Below are positions 22,200 through 33,189 of a stretch of DNA of 64,000 nucleotides, piece after piece. The position numbers and the translations under genes were made by a program. This DNA comes from Chrysoporthe austroafricana (lineage: Eukaryota > Ascomycota > Sordariomycetes > Diaporthales > Cryphonectriaceae). Each line of letters starts with the position of its first letter. Position 1 is the stretch's first letter. The notes under the pieces are model-generated. The model was not told where the DNA came from. It ran no database searches and saw only the letters and a program-made list of their open reading frames with translations. The stretch spans positions 3,970,342 to 4,034,341 of the forward strand of contig JYIP02000007.1 in NCBI GenBank assembly GCA_001051155.2. Reading direction: 5' to 3'.

Positions 22200-22312
22200 T
22201 TCGGTCTCTCTGGCTCTTGAAGCACTTGATAGGGTCCTTTGGGTCTCCCAAGGCTCGCTTGCACCTCCCGAGTCTCGTTCGGGCCCCCCGAGCCTCGCTT
22301 CGGTCCCAGGGA
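22200..22312 (+). repeat. Second short tandem array (about 20-bp unit)
   Basis: Four to five degenerate units of the type CTCCCGAGTCTCGTTCGG run directly up to the first recognisable codons of the dehydratase relic. Confidence 0.65.
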
Positions 22313-22322
22313 GATGGACCGG

Positions 22323-23950
22323 GACACTACGTTGTCTGTGGTGATTTAGATGGTGAGCTCCCTACAGAATGATTGGAATCCATTTGAGCGTGACCTGACG
22401 TGGTTCCAAAGGCGATGGCGACGATGAAATCTTGGTGGCAATCATAGGATCGCTGGACCGTGATGCGGCGGGCAACACCGAGCCGGTCAAAGGCGGCTTC
22501 AACCCCAACAAGGTAGGTTTCGTGAGGTAAAAAGCTGCAAATCTCACAGAAGATCCTGAAACGAAAATTACTAGGGCATTATGTATTACAAGGCCATCGA
22601 CCTTTGGAAGGGCATCTTCGCCAAGTGGAGGATCGCAAGCGAGTCTTGTGCGAGACTTGCGCTTGGGTGAGTACCTGCTTAAGACAGCCGCGAGAATTTT
22701 GTCATGCTCACCATCGTACCAAGGCACTTCAATGGCAAGAAAGAATCAAATATAGCGTCCATCTCATACAATGTGAAGGATTACTACGAAGGACCCCATC
22801 CCAAGGTCACCTTATACAGGAACAACCTTGTCGTCTCACCAGTCGAGAACGCCACAAGAGCCACGCTTTGGGATGGAGAAAGCCTGGTCTATCTCGCCCA
22901 GCCAGCTGGAATTAAGACTTCCTGCAGCAAGGCCACTTGTTCAGGTCGCCATCTATGCCATCAGCGTTGAGATATACCCACCAGAGGGCAAGGTTCCAAT
23001 CAAGGAGGACGAGGGTGTGAAGGTAATATATGGATCCCTGGCCGAGCCTACTTCCGGTGGCGAAATAAGAAAGCCGCTGGGAGGCAAGCCGTTCCCTTCT
23101 CTGGCTTCAACGACTAGCAAGGCACAAGCTTTGGATGCGGATGTTGCCCTGAGCGCCATCGTCTTGCGCATGGCCCCTGTTCTAGGACCCGAGCCCGGGT
23201 GGGAGGACATGAGGCCCGAGTCGAAGTGGAAGAAAGCTAGCTATGTGCCTGTCCATACCACATTCGACCTGAAAGAATTAGGCCTCGAGATGCCGCCTCT
23301 CAAGTTCACCAGGGTCGACCACCTCTAGTAGGGAAAAGACTACAGGAAGTTCAGGGACAAGGAGTTCTACAACATGCCGGGTTTCCATTTCCGGTTCCTT
23401 GACAGCAAAGTTCACATCGCACACATCCAATTCTGGACAGCAGGTATGTGAACGACGAGACTATCACCTATGGTCTGGTTGAGTAGAAAACTTTGCTGAC
23501 AAGTATCTGCCGCAAAACAGGGTCCAAGGTGAGTGCCGGCGCGCATAACCACGCCGACGACTCCTTCGAAGAGATGTACATCACCCTACACTAGAGACGA
23601 TGGACGGTGGAATGTCCGTGGTTAAATAGGAGTTTGAGAACGACCTAGCGGACGTAGATGAGGCGGAGGATCTGCCAAAGGAGAAATAGATCGATGTGCC
23701 TCAGGAGCCACTGTTCGAGCACGGCTCCATCTGGCACCGAGACTCCTCTAGAAATGCTCGTCGCGGAAGGCATAATGTTGTGTCATACCCCTGGCACAAA
23801 TGGCAAGCAGGCAGCAGCGGCGACGACATTGACGTGTGGATGTCTACCAGACAATGTACTCGTCCAGTCATTTGGAAAGACACTCGTGGAATGACAGCTG
23901 TATTGAGACGAGCGTGCTTTCTGAGTGGCGACTCACCCCTACAGGCATAA
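22323..23950 (+). pseudogene. Aldos-2-ulose dehydratase / pyranosone dehydratase-like relic
   Basis: Pieces in order: YVVCGDLDG joined over a 59-nt intron to DGDDEILVAIIG (FG-GAP/VCBS Ca-binding loop); GIMYYKAIDLW to CARLALG; HFNGKKESNIASISYNVKDY; a frameshift near 22915; VAIYAISVEIYPPEGK; DHL then TAG TAG (23326-23331); FYNMPGFHFRF to HIQFWTAG; SKVSAGAHNHADDSFEEMY with the cupin-like HNH; a second frameshift; two more in-frame TAGs (23627, 23687); and FEHGSIWHRD then YPWHKWQAG and DVWM. This order matches the fungal dehydratase that turns glucosone or 1,5-anhydrofructose into cortalcerone, ascopyrone and microthecin. About 300 N-terminal residues and the C-terminal tail are absent. The identification rests on remembered family sequence, with many matched blocks in order. 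It cannot encode a working enzyme. Confidence 0.78.
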
Positions 23951-25371
23951 GTATATGTACATACCATTGAAGGGAACGATTCCATTTCATGCTGAAAGAT
24001 TCAAACCAACAACATGGCTAGAAAGGGGTTAAAGGTCGTCAACAAACCCACGCAAGATAAGGAGGCACCACCTCCAAGAGCTTTCCGATCCCGTAGTCAA
24101 TTTAATTATGAGGACTTTGAGCTATCCAACAATAGATCTGGCTCCAAAAAGAACAAGCAATTCAAGGGTCTCGGGGATGAAGTTAATCTAGGTCTAATAT
24201 AGCATCGAGAAGCCTAGATAAATAATCTGAATATGCTTCTATTATGACTACAGCTCACAGATATATTATCTACTCCAAGTATGCATCTAGTAGAACGACT
24301 TGAATAGCATTCGAATTAAACTGTATCGTAACTTTAGCTTAGTTCTAAGATATGCCTGAAATATATTCAGATCCTGTATGCATTCCTTTGAGAGATAATA
24401 TAGCATGAATTTGCATCCACAATCCGGGGAATCGCAATAATCCTTGAATAGCAGCGTCTATGGGAGTAAGAGACTGTCTGTTCTAAGAGGGAGTCTCTCA
24501 GTGAAGGAGAATTTGAAGCTCAGAATTCAGTAGCTGAAAGTGGTTGTTGGGGTCTTCGGCGCATTCAAGCAATCTCCGTATCAAATATCCGCCGGGAGGT
24601 CTGCCTACAAGGGAATGTTGCCGCCAAAGTCGGATGACTCGTCTTCCGACTCCACCATGATCACTCTGCTACCCTCCTTGTGTCGTTTCGAATTTGATTG
24701 AGTGAAGGGGCGTGAGCTTCTCAGCTGTACACATTCGAACGCTTACGCCGTGTCAGCATGACCCTCGCAACAGATATTCCTGTTTCTGTTTGAGACGGCC
24801 TATCTTAATAAGCTACCTACGCCTGTGGTCATGATTAAAACAAATGTCGTGTTCTTGTTTTCCATTTCTCGCCTGTGCTCTCCCATATTCCGTTTCTCAC
24901 TTAATCTCTCATCCCAATTTCTCAGATCCTGCTTCTCGCTTCCCGTCTGGCGTACTTATTTTGTATCTAATATCACGATAGCTTGCGAAATTCATGATGG
25001 CCCTGCTCTGACTTAGTTTGACGACTTCGTCTCTCTCCGTTTGTGCAATCGAGAATGGCAAACCATGGTCGAGAGATAGTATCCTAGTCTCGTATTCGTT
25101 GCGGCTTGCACTATCAGGGAGACGTCGAAAATCCTGATCCTCAAGGCAAGCACTTACAGATGCCTTTCAGAAGAATGTCCATACCGAATTAGGCTCTGGA
25201 TTCTGGCATGTGGGTTAGAAGACACGACTGTGGACGCTTTAAGAGGCTGTGCTTTCGACGGAGCTGGTGTTCAGGCTAAAGCACTCTTCGCTATCAATTG
25301 CAACTTGATATCCAACATGGTCTCTCTGCACCAGACTCCGTTTATCATCAACCGGGAGTAGGTGTGCATCC
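23951..25371. other. AT-richer spacer with a 62-codon frame
   Basis: The frame at 24014-24202 (plus, starting MARKGLKVVNKP) follows a good ATG context and is Lys/Ser-rich, but it matches nothing I know and is short. The rest shows no coding signal. Confidence 0.35.
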
Positions 25372-26639
25372 TCATATAATGCGCACGACTTGGCGCGGCG
25401 TGTGCAACCAATCATCCCTCACACAGAAGGGCGCGGTGAACCATCCCACGCGACGGTACGTACAACTCTTTGTTGACAAATCCTCTTGACCACTCTCCAG
25501 CCCCTCAGACTCAGAACAAATGACGGGAACAAGTATGATCCCAAGTAAGGTAGTGGACGTCTGCGCTAGAATGGCAGCGTATACTGTACTCTGAGATCTC
25601 GAGACCTCTTCCGTCGCATCGACTGAGACGAAGCCGATCTCACCCCTCTCCGAACGAATTCCGTCGTCAACATACACCTGATTGCTATCGCCGATCTCGA
25701 ACAGCTCTGCCCGGACCGGATCCCACGTGGCGCACCTAAGAGCCACATCGAGGACCAGGACACCGTCGATCACCTCACCGTGGGGATTGCTGGTACGCTT
25801 TGGGACCGCATAACATTGCTGGACAGTACATAGAGCTTCAGTCTGACCAAAAGAAGCAGGTGTGATCTCCCCGTCGACGGAAGCCCAGGACCACGATGGA
25901 GCTCTGTACGAAGCAGGCCTCGCGGGCAGGTCGTCACTAGAGCCGACGGCGCCGCGCCTGGTGTACCAGAGCAGACATCCGGGAAGCTCGTACTCCCACA
26001 GGCCGGCTATGTATCTGCTCCTCCCAGCCCAGAAATTGCTGAAGTAGCCGACAATTCCCGAGAGGGCAACCAGCCGGTCCCGGGGCTTGGTCAGCGCCCG
26101 TCGGGTGTACAAATTGAGGATGTTCCTCCACGCATCGCCCGCCAGCTTATCTTGGTCGCCAGGGCAGCGCCCAGACACGGCGTCGCGAAAATGCTCAGGC
26201 GTGAAAACGAAGTCTGGAAGCCTCGGGACGCCGTCGAGCGGATCGGCCATGTTATGGCCGCCGTCGACGTTCACATGGCCGGTCTGGCACTCGTACTGAA
26301 TGGTATGGCTACAGTACCACAGCGCTCGAGTAGACAAGACGCGCTCTTCCATACACCACGCACGCTCATTGACGGGCTCTCTTGGCGCAGGTTCTCGAGA
26401 CTGCAGACGCATGGTGCCGATGGTGCCGTCGCTGTCGGGACAGCGGAAGGGGACCGTAGCGGGGGTGTTGTAGAGCAGAATCCTATTCAGGAAGCCATCG
26501 CTGACCTTGGCTGCGTTGGCTGCGATAATGGTGACGTAGCACTGTCGGAAGATGGTGCGTATCTGGGCGATCTCCCTAGACTTGTCCTCTTCCGAGTCCT
26601 GGACGATGCAGAAGGCATCGACCCAGAGGTATCGCAGGC
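25372..26639 (-). pseudogene. HET-domain gene, 3' part (split by a retrotransposon)
   Basis: On the minus strand the frame resumes directly after the insertion with CGATACCTCTGGGTCGATGC (RYLWVDAFCIVQD). It continues through IFRQCYVTIIAANA and RAWCMEERVLSTRAL, which are the HET motifs that follow the SYVWG block, and then the variable C-terminal part with APSWSWASVDG. HET proteins mediate vegetative incompatibility cell death in ascomycetes. The 5' part is at 33190-33906. Counting one copy of the 5-bp duplication, the two parts sum to 660 codons without any other lesion. Confidence 0.9.
26635..26639. repeat. Target-site duplication CAGGC (left)
   Basis: Identical to 33190-33194 on the other side of the element. 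Confidence 0.9.
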
Positions 26640-26939
26640 TGTTACAAGGGCTTGATTCAGAGCTTGGAAGGGGACTTCATTTAACGATAACTGTTAAGGA
26701 GTTCTAAGGAATGCTGAAGAACCAGGTCCATCCTTGATCCGTCGGGCTCTGTCCCGCCGTACTTATAGACCTTGGTTTTCGATATTTGCCTCAGGCATCT
26801 ATTGCCCAGCCTCCTTCTTTATGCAATTGGGTGCTTTTCTTCCTGCAGTTGGGCTCGACCGGTCAGGCCCAATAGCGCTTGGCTCGCAAGGCTTTGTATT
26901 GTCCCCGGCTCAGGGCATTCCTTGGGTATCCGTATAATA
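26640..26939 (-). repeat. 3' LTR (left copy)
   Basis: 300 bp. Its outer end is intact (TGTTACA). The inner end is mutated from TGTAACA to TATAATA by transitions. Confidence 0.9.
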
Positions 26940-27104
26940 CTATCTCCCTTCTTCTTAAGGCCCGGACCGGGCCTTTAAGATTTCAGGATCTGCCGGCTTA
27001 TCAGGGTACTGGCGGTAATACAGGTAGGCGAGTTCCTTTGCGCTATCTCCTAGTAAATACTTATATAGTTCCCATATCCAGTCCTTGCGTTTCGGGTAAC
27101 CTTC

Positions 27105-27686
27105 CTATTTGACGAGGTATTTTACCTTATTGCCGACTTCTATAGAATCTTTAATCTTGTCCGCCAAGTATTCTCTTTCAATAGGGGGCGCCTTTCGCAA
27201 GACTTGGTCAGGGTCAGGCCGTACTTGAATGCTAGCGCGATAGGGCTCTATAAGGGATAAGTAAAAGGAATTATAGATTTTCCAGCCTTTGGGCAAGGCT
27301 AGCCGGATAGCTATAGGAGAGATAACTTTAGTAATCTTGAAAGGTCCTAGCATTTTGTAATCCAGTTTCTTGGTTAGCTTCCTTATTCGTATATATTTTG
27401 CGTTAAGTATTACGAATTGCTTTTCGATATAAATCGGAATGTCCGTCCGATATCGATCTGCTTACCGTTTTATGCATTAGCGGGCGAGGTCGAAGTAAGC
27501 TTGAGCTTCGGTATAAATAGCCGTTATCCAGTAAGCGTAAAGCTTGCTAGCGGGATTGAAAATGCGAGATTGGGTACGGAAAAGGAGATTATAATTAGTT
27601 AAGTAATAATTATAATTAGCGTAAAAAAGGGTAATGCTAGTATTTATTAAGGAAGAATTGTTATATACGAATTCAGTTATAGGCAA
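27105..27686 (-). pseudogene. Integrase C-terminal region of the gypsy element
   Basis: PITEFVYNNSS then TLFYANYNYY (27477-27686), and LGPFKITKVISPIAIRLALP then FYLSLIEPYR (27105-27353), in two frames. Both are hallmarks of the gypsy integrase core end and C-terminal domain. Confidence 0.8.
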
Positions 27687-29273
27687 TAGTTCTTTCCAAT
27701 TAGATATTTCATAATTGATAAAAGAGCGAATGTAAGCTTTTAAGGTTTGGTTTAATTTTTCCGTTTATCCGTTTATCTGGGAATGGAATGCTATATTTAT
27801 ACAGCTTTTGACGCTAACGAGCTTTAAGAAATTCAATTATAATTTAGCTATAAAGCAGGAATTTCGGTTTAATACGATATCCAGAAGAATTCCGTAAAAT
27901 TGCTAGTATTCTCGGGCAAAAGTGCAGATCAGATTATCTATTTTCTTGCCTTTTATTTTCAAAAATATAAAATAAGTTATTTTGGAAAATATATCGATAA
28001 TAACCTATACTAAATTATAATTGTCAGATACGGGGAATTTAGTAATAAAGTTTATTAAGATCGATTACTAAAGCTTATAATAGAATTCTATAGGCTAGAA
28101 TCGTCCGAAAGGAGCGTATTGCGGATTTTTGTTCCGTTAATAATCCAAGCAGTTTCGGATATATTTTCGAATGGAATTTTCGAAACGGGGCTATTAGAAA
28201 TTTCTAGTAATGAGTTTTATTATTTTATCTATGCTTATATATTTTGCGATTTTCGTATCGTACTTTAATTCTATAATATTTTGCTGCAAAGTTTCTGGTA
28301 CCCAAAAGCGGTTTTTTTTATACAGAAAGCCGTTTTCTATTGAAAAGTCTTTATCTTTTTCTGCTAATGCTAGGCTTAATTAGTAGGTTTAGTTCTATAT
28401 AGCAGTATCTTTAACTCGCTATATAAAAGAAAGGGACTAGCGAATTGCCGAAAGGCTGCAAAATCTAGCTGCATTTAGGAAAAACGAAAGACTGGTTTAA
28501 GGGTTAAAGGCAAAATGCTCCCTTTTTAGTATTATTATAATCGGCTAATATTTATCTTTTCTTTTCTCAAATCGATATTCTAATAGTTTCGATAAGGTAT
28601 CGGCTTTTTCATTTTATTACTCTAGTCTATAATTGATAATAAACTAATAATTCGCGAGCTGTTATGCTTATCTGGCTTGTTTTCTGTTTAGTATTCTTGC
28701 TATTATAAAGTAGGATAGATTCTAGTAATTTGAATATATTTCGATTTTATATTTTGTTCTTTCGAAATAGTATTTCCATTTCGAAAAGCAGTTTACGATA
28801 GCAAGGAATTCTTTATTATAGATTTCGTAATTTATTTCTGCTAGAAATATTTTCCTTAAATGGAACGCAATAGGGTATAGTTTGCTATTTTCGGCTTTTT
28901 GGGAAAGAATAGCGCTTACCGTATAATTCGAAACGTCGGTTTCTATAATTATAAGAGTTTCTGGATTGAAATATCGAAAGATTAATACTGAAATGAAAGC
29001 TTCTTTTAGCTATTGAATAAAGGCTTTTATCTCTTTCGTAAGCGTCCAGCTTCTTTTGGGCTAGGTTTCTATAAAGGGCTTTACAATCTTTAAGAACCCC
29101 GGGATAAAGCGCTTATAGAAATTCGCAAATCCTATAAACTGCTAGATATATTTGAAGCAGATTGGGAAAGACTAGTTGAAAATACAATTTACCTTGTTTT
29201 TGGATATAATAATGCTTTCCTAAGTAATAATATTGCCCAGATATTCGACCTTTTGGACTTTCTATTAGTATTT

Positions 29274-29471
29274 CTAAAGAGTAATGGCCAGATTATATTT
29301 AATAAATCGCTTAAGAATTTCAATAACCAATTTGTTATATTCGATCCTTATTTTTGCATAAATCAAGAGGTTATTCAAATAAATTAATATGCTTTCATTT
29401 ATTAGATCCCTGAAAATATAATTTATTATAGCTTGAAAAGTAAATAGCGTATTAATAAGATTTAATAGCAT
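29274..29471 (-). pseudogene. Reverse transcriptase fragment of the gypsy element
   Basis: INYIFRDLINESILIYLNNL followed by LIYAKI corresponds to the RT block with the YxDD box. Both Asp are Asn here, the result of two G-to-A changes. Confidence 0.75.
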
Positions 29472-32400
29472 AATAATATATTCGAAAAGCCCGTACTTAT
29501 AACGGAAAGCCGTCTTTTATTCGTAACCTTTTGCTATTCGTATTAGGTTAAAGCTTGTTTTTAAGTTAAGTTTAGTTATGAATTTGGCTTATTATAAGCG
29601 GTTCTGGAATTCTGAAATTAAAGGAATCGAATATCTGATTAGTATAGTTTTGCTATTTAAATCCCGATAGTTTATTACCGGGCGGAACGGATTAGCAGGA
29701 TCTTTCTTTTTTACGAATATAAAGGAAGCTCTATAGGGGGCTTTTAATAAGCAGACTCTGCTTAAGCTTAAGTTCTTATTGATCCAAGGTTTTAAGGCTT
29801 GGAATTCTCTTTCGCTTATATTATATATCGGTCCCTAGCTTAATTCTATATTTTCTTTGAAATCGATCTTATAGTTTTAAAGCTAGTAATCTGGTAACCT
29901 TATAGCGGCTTTTTTGGATATAATAAGGAAATAAGCCCTGAATTTTTCGGAGATCTGATCCAAAGCTTCTTATTCTGAAAGGGAAACAATGCCTCTACTA
30001 GTCGTTACCTGGTTTCGGGTATAGTAGGAATACTTAAAGGAATTGAAAGAGATATATTTGGGATTTCCTAGAAATCCTTTGAGTTGGTACGATTATAACT
30101 ATTATAGAGGAAGGATTATATCGAATTCGGTATTAAGCTAGCTGAATTCGCATAATATTTTGGAAAAGTATCGGCTATAACAAAATACTATATCTAGTAT
30201 AATAAAGTATTCTAATATTTGGTTAAGGACCGAATTGAAAGCGATAAAGGCTTTTGCGATCTTTCTTTCGGTTTGGTATAAGGCTAGCTAATTTGCTAGC
30301 CGTTTGGATATAATAGCTATTATTAAACCGGTATCGAAAAGGATTCGGGATAGATATTATAGACCGTTTGGCAAGATAATAAATATTAGCATAATGGGTC
30401 TAGTAATATTTAGGGAATTTCGTGCTGTTCTGGTTCCGCAAATTTGGTTAATAATGCTTCCGTACTATTATAAATCGTTATCTGAATTTACGAATTCCTT
30501 AAAGCAGAATTCTCGTAATTGCTTAATTAGAATAAAGGAATTGATTTTTAGCTTTTTAGTTTCGGAAAAGAGAATATTTTCCGCTAACTTTTTCGTACCC
30601 TAAGGGGATATAATAAAAGCGGCCGTACGGGAGCCCGGGAAGGTCGGTAATATTTTTCCGTTTATATTTTTTTTTGCAAAGCAAGCGAATATCTGATAGT
30701 TATTATAATTATAATACTAGCAGGCTTTCTTATCTTTCTTTCTTTAATCGATATCCTTTTAGTTAATATCTTTAAAGGCTTTTTTATTCGAGCTTTAAAC
30801 CTTTTCAGTAACCTTCCGATATTTTTCCTTAGATTGTAATTTGTCGAGTCGGCTTAAGGATAGAACGGAATATAAGCGGCTTGGTTTATCGGGTCGGCCC
30901 GATTTCGAGCGCCTATAAATCGAATCGAGCATATCTTTTCCTGATAAGCCCGGGTTGGATAGCATATTCTTATAAATCTATCCGGCTTTTTAAATTGCGG
31001 CCAGGAATTCTTTATCTGATTCGGGAAAGCTGCTTTGCTAGAAATATATTATTTTTATTATTTTATCCGGAAAGGTTTTAATGATATAAATCTGGAAAAT
31101 AATGCCAGATTATTAAACTTTTTCGTTAAAAGCGGCTATCTCAGTTAAGTACTGGGCGATATCCCTTTTATATTTGAGATTTTCTATCTTCCGGATATTA
31201 ATATAGCGTACGGAAGTATTATTGAATCGTTCTTGGAACGCTATTGAATAAAGCGATTAGCAATTTTTAGTATTTATAGTTCTGAACTGAAAAGCTTTCG
31301 ATTAATGCTAAAGGCGGGTTTTATCGGTTAAGAAAGAGCCGACTTAATTAATCTTATAAAAGCTTTGCGGGAAGCTATTAGCATATATCTCTATATATAA
31401 GATTACCGCTAAGTATTAAAGGCGAAATTTTGAGAGATTTTTATTATTGTACGTATTAAGCTTATTAAGGTATACGGGATTAACTTGGGCAGAAGATTTC
31501 GGAAGCCGGTACAGGATACGGAAGAGCTTGGCATTTTCCTCGTTTTCTTTTTCCGGTAAAGGGCTGCGTTTGGCTTCCGAAAGTTCTTTGGGTAATCCTC
31601 TTAGAGGTCCTTGAAAGGGGTTATCCGAATCCGATTTTTCGGGATTAAAATCGGGAAGCCCAGAAATATAAAATTGCCGAAATAGTACGTTTCCAGGGCG
31701 AAAAATTCCTATCCGGGCTGCATTAAATTATATGCATATAGCTTTTGCTATATAGCGGGCTCGAGAAGCAAAGATATCCGTATTTATAATAGGGATACCC
31801 TTAAAACGGGTTTCCGAATTCGAATATTTCGTTAAAGGCACAATAGATATCGCTAAAGCCCGGTATATCGGGTCTTATAATGCGGCTCTCTATCCTAATC
31901 CAGTTATAAAGGAAATTATATTAGGGTTGCAATAAGATTATTCCTGAATGCGGTATTCCTATATAGCTTCCCGTAAGAGCTATTTCATTTTGTTTATCTG
32001 GCATTATCCGGCTTTATTAAGATTTTTTGGGTTAATATACTGTTATTCCAAGAAGTCGTTAATACGTAATTCGGTTTAATTAGTCCAGTTATTAATATCT
32101 TGCTAGAAAGCCTTTAGTAATTGGATAATCTATTACTACTAGCGTATTGCCTTGCTAACGTTATCGATAGCCTTAGCATATTTATCTTCCTTGTTAGTAA
32201 GGGTAGCGATAGTTCTTTAAACCTTTTTTGCGAAGGACGAGCTGGCTTATTCGATTTTTTGTTGGAATTGGCAGGCTTATTCGCGGGTGGCTTCCAGACT
32301 GGCTTTGTATATAGAGACTATAGCGAGGTAGTTATCTCTTATAGCGGAATATTAGCTTTTGAGGTTTTCCTTGACCGCGTAGTTATCCAGGCATTCCTTA

Positions 32401-32573
32401 TCGATATTGCGGGCCAAAGCGCGAATGGCCTTATGGGAGTCGTAGAGCTTTCGATAGATCTGGACTATCCAATCCGGGAGGTTAGGGATAGTTATTTCGC
32501 TTTGAGCTAGGTCGGGGGCATCTTGTATAACAATTTCAAAGTCCTGGGGGTTATATAGGATAAGGGCTCCTTG

Positions 32574-32783
32574 TTAGGGCTGTTCGGACGATTGTCGAGA
32601 CATTTCCGCATCTTGATATTCTACCGAAAGGAAGATGGGCAGAGGAAGGGAGAAGATGCTGCGGCGTCTAGGAAGCGCCTCGTATTCTTCTTCCGATAAG
32701 TAGTAGAGTTCCTCTCGCGTCTGAGCCTGGAGGTCGGTGGGCTGGCGAAAGGGGGAGCTAAAGCTAGGCTTGCCGGCAGGCAT
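32574..32783 (-). pseudogene. Probable gag N-terminus of the gypsy element
   Basis: A short frame just inside the 5' LTR, starting MPAGKPSFSSPFRQ and rich in Gln, Ser and Glu. Position and composition fit gag; the sequence itself is not diagnostic. Confidence 0.45.
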
Positions 32784-32889
32784 GAGATATTGGCTACGTA
32801 GCGCGAGGTAATTGGTAGAGAATTTAGATAAGGGGTGATAATGATATGGTAGCGGGGTAGCGGTCGCTTAGAGGGTCTTAACAGTTATT

Positions 32890-33189
32890 TGTTACAAGGG
32901 CTTGATTCAGAGCTTGGAAGGGGATTTCATTTAACGATAACTGTTAAGGAGTTCTAAGGAATGCTGAAGAACTAGGTTTATCCTTGATCCGTCGGGCTCT
33001 GTCCCGCCGTACTTATAGACCTTGGTTTTCGATATTTGCCTCAGGCATCTGTTGCCCAGCTTCCTTCTTTATGCAGTTGGGTGCCTTTCTTCCTGCAGTT
33101 GGGCTCGACCGGTCAGGCCCAACGGCGCTTGGCTCGCAAGGCCTTGTATTGTCCCCGGCTCAGGGTACCCCTTGGGTGTCCGTGTAACA
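32890..33189 (-). repeat. 5' LTR (right copy)
   Basis: 300 bp with both ends intact (TGTTACA and TGTAACA), followed by the CAGGC duplication. It is the less mutated of the two LTRs. Confidence 0.92.

Larger units (their letters stand above)
26640..33189 (-). mobile_element. Ty3/gypsy LTR retrotransposon, RIP-mutated, inserted in a HET gene
   Basis: This is a 6,550-bp insertion bounded by two 300-bp LTRs (TGTTACA...TGTAACA) and a 5-bp duplication. The sense strand is minus: the gag-like start is next to the right LTR, then reverse transcriptase near 29.3 kb, and integrase at 27.1-27.7 kb, the Ty3/gypsy order. A purine tract (TAAGAAGAAGGGAGATAG) precedes the 3' (left) LTR. The interior is strongly AT-rich and full of stops. 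The catalytic YLDD of the reverse transcriptase now reads YLNN. The two LTRs differ at about 17 sites, all transitions by eye. It is therefore dead, and was mutated by a RIP-like process after insertion. Related solo LTRs lie at 46.0 and 46.5 kb. Confidence 0.92.

Noticed and set aside
9632..23950. TAG might be a recoded sense codon, as all internal stops in the decayed genes are TAG
   Set aside because: Intact genes in the window end naturally at TAG (for example the 505-aa gene at 3683 and the AAA gene at 40456), and the same relics also have frameshifts. Mutation explains it better.
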